Part shown: piece after piece, positions 63,238 to 64,000 of the stretch
How the letters are laid out: each line of letters begins with the position of its first letter
How positions within the stretch are numbered: the stretch's first letter is position 1
From: Bradyrhizobium paxllaeri
Lineage (GTDB): Bacteria > Pseudomonadota > Alphaproteobacteria > Rhizobiales > Xanthobacteraceae
Direction: 5' to 3'
Length of the DNA: 64,000 bases
Assembly: GCF_001693515.2 (NCBI RefSeq)
Contig: NZ_CP042968.1
Coordinates: 2,232,001 to 2,296,000, forward strand
Position numbers and translations under genes: made by a program
The notes under the pieces: model-generated
What the model saw: the letters and a program-made list of their open reading frames with translations, nothing else
Database searches by the model: none
What the model was told of the DNA's origin: nothing

Positions 63238-64000
63238 ATGACCGACGCCCCCGTCAACGAACCCGCCGAATACACCCCGCCAACAGTCTGGACCTGGAAC
63301 AAGGCAAGCGGCGGCCAATTCGCCGCCATCAATCGTCCGATCGCGGGCCCCACGCATGAGGCGGAGCTGCCGGTCGGCCGCCATCCGTTCCAGCTTTATT
63401 CGCTGGCTACTCCCAACGGCGTCAAGGTCACCGTGATGTTCGAGGAGTTGCTTGCCGCCGGCCACAGTGGCGCGGAATACGACGCCTGGCTGATCAAGAT
63501 CGACGGCAACCAGTTCGGCAGCGGGTTTGTAGGGGTTAATCCGAACTCTAAAATTCCCGCGCTGATGGACCGCAGCGGACCGACCCCGATCCGCGTGTTC
63601 GAATCCGGCGCCATCCTGATGCACCTGGCCGAAAAGTTCGGCGCCTTCCTGCCGACGAGCGGCGAGGCGCGGGCGGAATGCCTGTCATGGCTGTTCTGGC
63701 AGATGGGCAGCGCACCGTTCCTCGGCGGCGGTTTTGGCCACTTTTACGCCTACGCGCCGACCAAGATCGAATACGCCATTAACCGCTACGCCATGGAGGT
63801 GAAGCGCCAGCTCGACGTGCTCGATCGCCGCCTGGCCGATAACGAATTTCTTGCAGGCAAGGACTACACGATCGCCGACATGGCGACATGGCCGTGGTAC
63901 GGCGCGCTGGCCAAGGGCCTGGTCTATGGCGCCGGCGAATTTCTCTCGGTGCACGAATACAAGAACGTGCAGCGCTGGACCGACGCGATCGCCAAACGTC
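63238..64000 (+). CDS. YghU-like glutathione S-transferase (3' truncated by the window)
   Basis: The frame opens at ATG 63238 and runs past the right edge (254 codons visible). The N-terminus TPPTVWTWNKASGGQFAAINRPIAG and HPFQLYSLATPNGVKVTVMFEE, then GVNPNSKIPALMD and FESGAILMHLAEK, are the signature of YghU/nu-class GSTs, which act as disulfide-bond reductases with two glutathiones per monomer. It is divergent from the PLP enzyme. Confidence 0.9.
   Translation, partial: MTDAPVNEPAEYTPPTVWTWNKASGGQFAAINRPIAGPTHEAELPVGRHPFQLYSLATPNGVKVTVMFEELLAAGHSGAEYDAWLIKIDGNQFGSGFVGVNPNSKIPALMDRSGPTPIRVFESGAILMHLAEKFGAFLPTSGEARAECLSWLFWQMGSAPFLGGGFGHFYAYAPTKIEYAINRYAMEVKRQLDVLDRRLADNEFLAGKDYTIADMATWPWYGALAKGLVYGAGEFLSVHEYKNVQRWTDAIAKR

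Overview
The window reads as chromosome from a high-GC alphaproteobacterium, most likely Bradyrhizobium or a close relative in the Nitrobacteraceae. This is inferred from gene content: a fused CYP102-type P450, two polyhydroxyalkanoate (PHA) synthases with a phasin, a paa phenylacetate operon, Liv-type ABC transporters, tandem chemoreceptors, and the intergenic palindromic repeats common in that group. No rRNA, tRNA, prophage, insertion sequence or CRISPR array was recognised. Almost all of it looks like ordinary catabolic chromosome, punctuated by at least seven families of short intergenic hairpin repeats.

Layout. 1-5307: end of an unidentified gene, an epoxide-hydrolase-like enzyme, a self-sufficient P450:reductase fusion, and a spermidine-synthase-like protein. 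5451-9373: an alpha/beta hydrolase diverging from a PHA block (short PhaE-like protein, class III PhaC, GNAT acetyltransferase, phasin, strong terminator). 9541-12682: a DUF445 membrane protein, an alpha/beta hydrolase and two unrecognised small genes. 12882-19783: paaX, paaABCDE, paaI and paaK, which activate phenylacetate to its CoA ester and epoxidise the ring; the later ring-opening genes are not here. 19817-28802: a quinone-oxidoreductase-like protein, a sulfur/redox group (YeeE/YedE transporter, hydrolase-OsmC fusion, sulfite-oxidase-like enzyme), an MHS-type transporter, an amidase, a formamidase-like hydrolase, and an SDR that lacks most of its catalytic tetrad.

28981-34030: a tartrate/isopropylmalate-type dehydrogenase, then a minus-strand operon of class I PHA synthase, CBS-domain protein and GntP-type permease, preceded by an FNR/FixK-type palindrome that suggests low-oxygen control. 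34345-43240: a LysR-controlled group (carbamoylase-like amidohydrolase, 2-hydroxyacid dehydrogenase, divergent DUF1445 protein) next to a complete Liv-type ABC importer, plausibly one uptake-and-degradation unit for an amino-acid derivative. 43443-43730 is a GIY-YIG gene broken by one stop codon. 43843-47623 is a complete L-threonate/tetronate pathway (OtnC divergent from LtnD-OtnI-OtnK).

47803-56964 holds four chemoreceptors with nearly identical signalling tails and different sensor domains, plus an AraC-type regulator. 57065-64000 holds a thiolase-like protein without the usual catalytic cysteines, a nitronate-monooxygenase-like enzyme, a Baeyer-Villiger-type monooxygenase, a class V aminotransferase-fold protein, and the start of a YghU-like glutathione transferase.

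The items most worth following up are the FixK-box PHA operon, the tetrad-deficient SDR, the class III PHA synthase with its very short partner, the DUF1445/carbamoylase/Liv cluster, and the tandem chemoreceptors. I did not find a clearly novel defence or mobile system.
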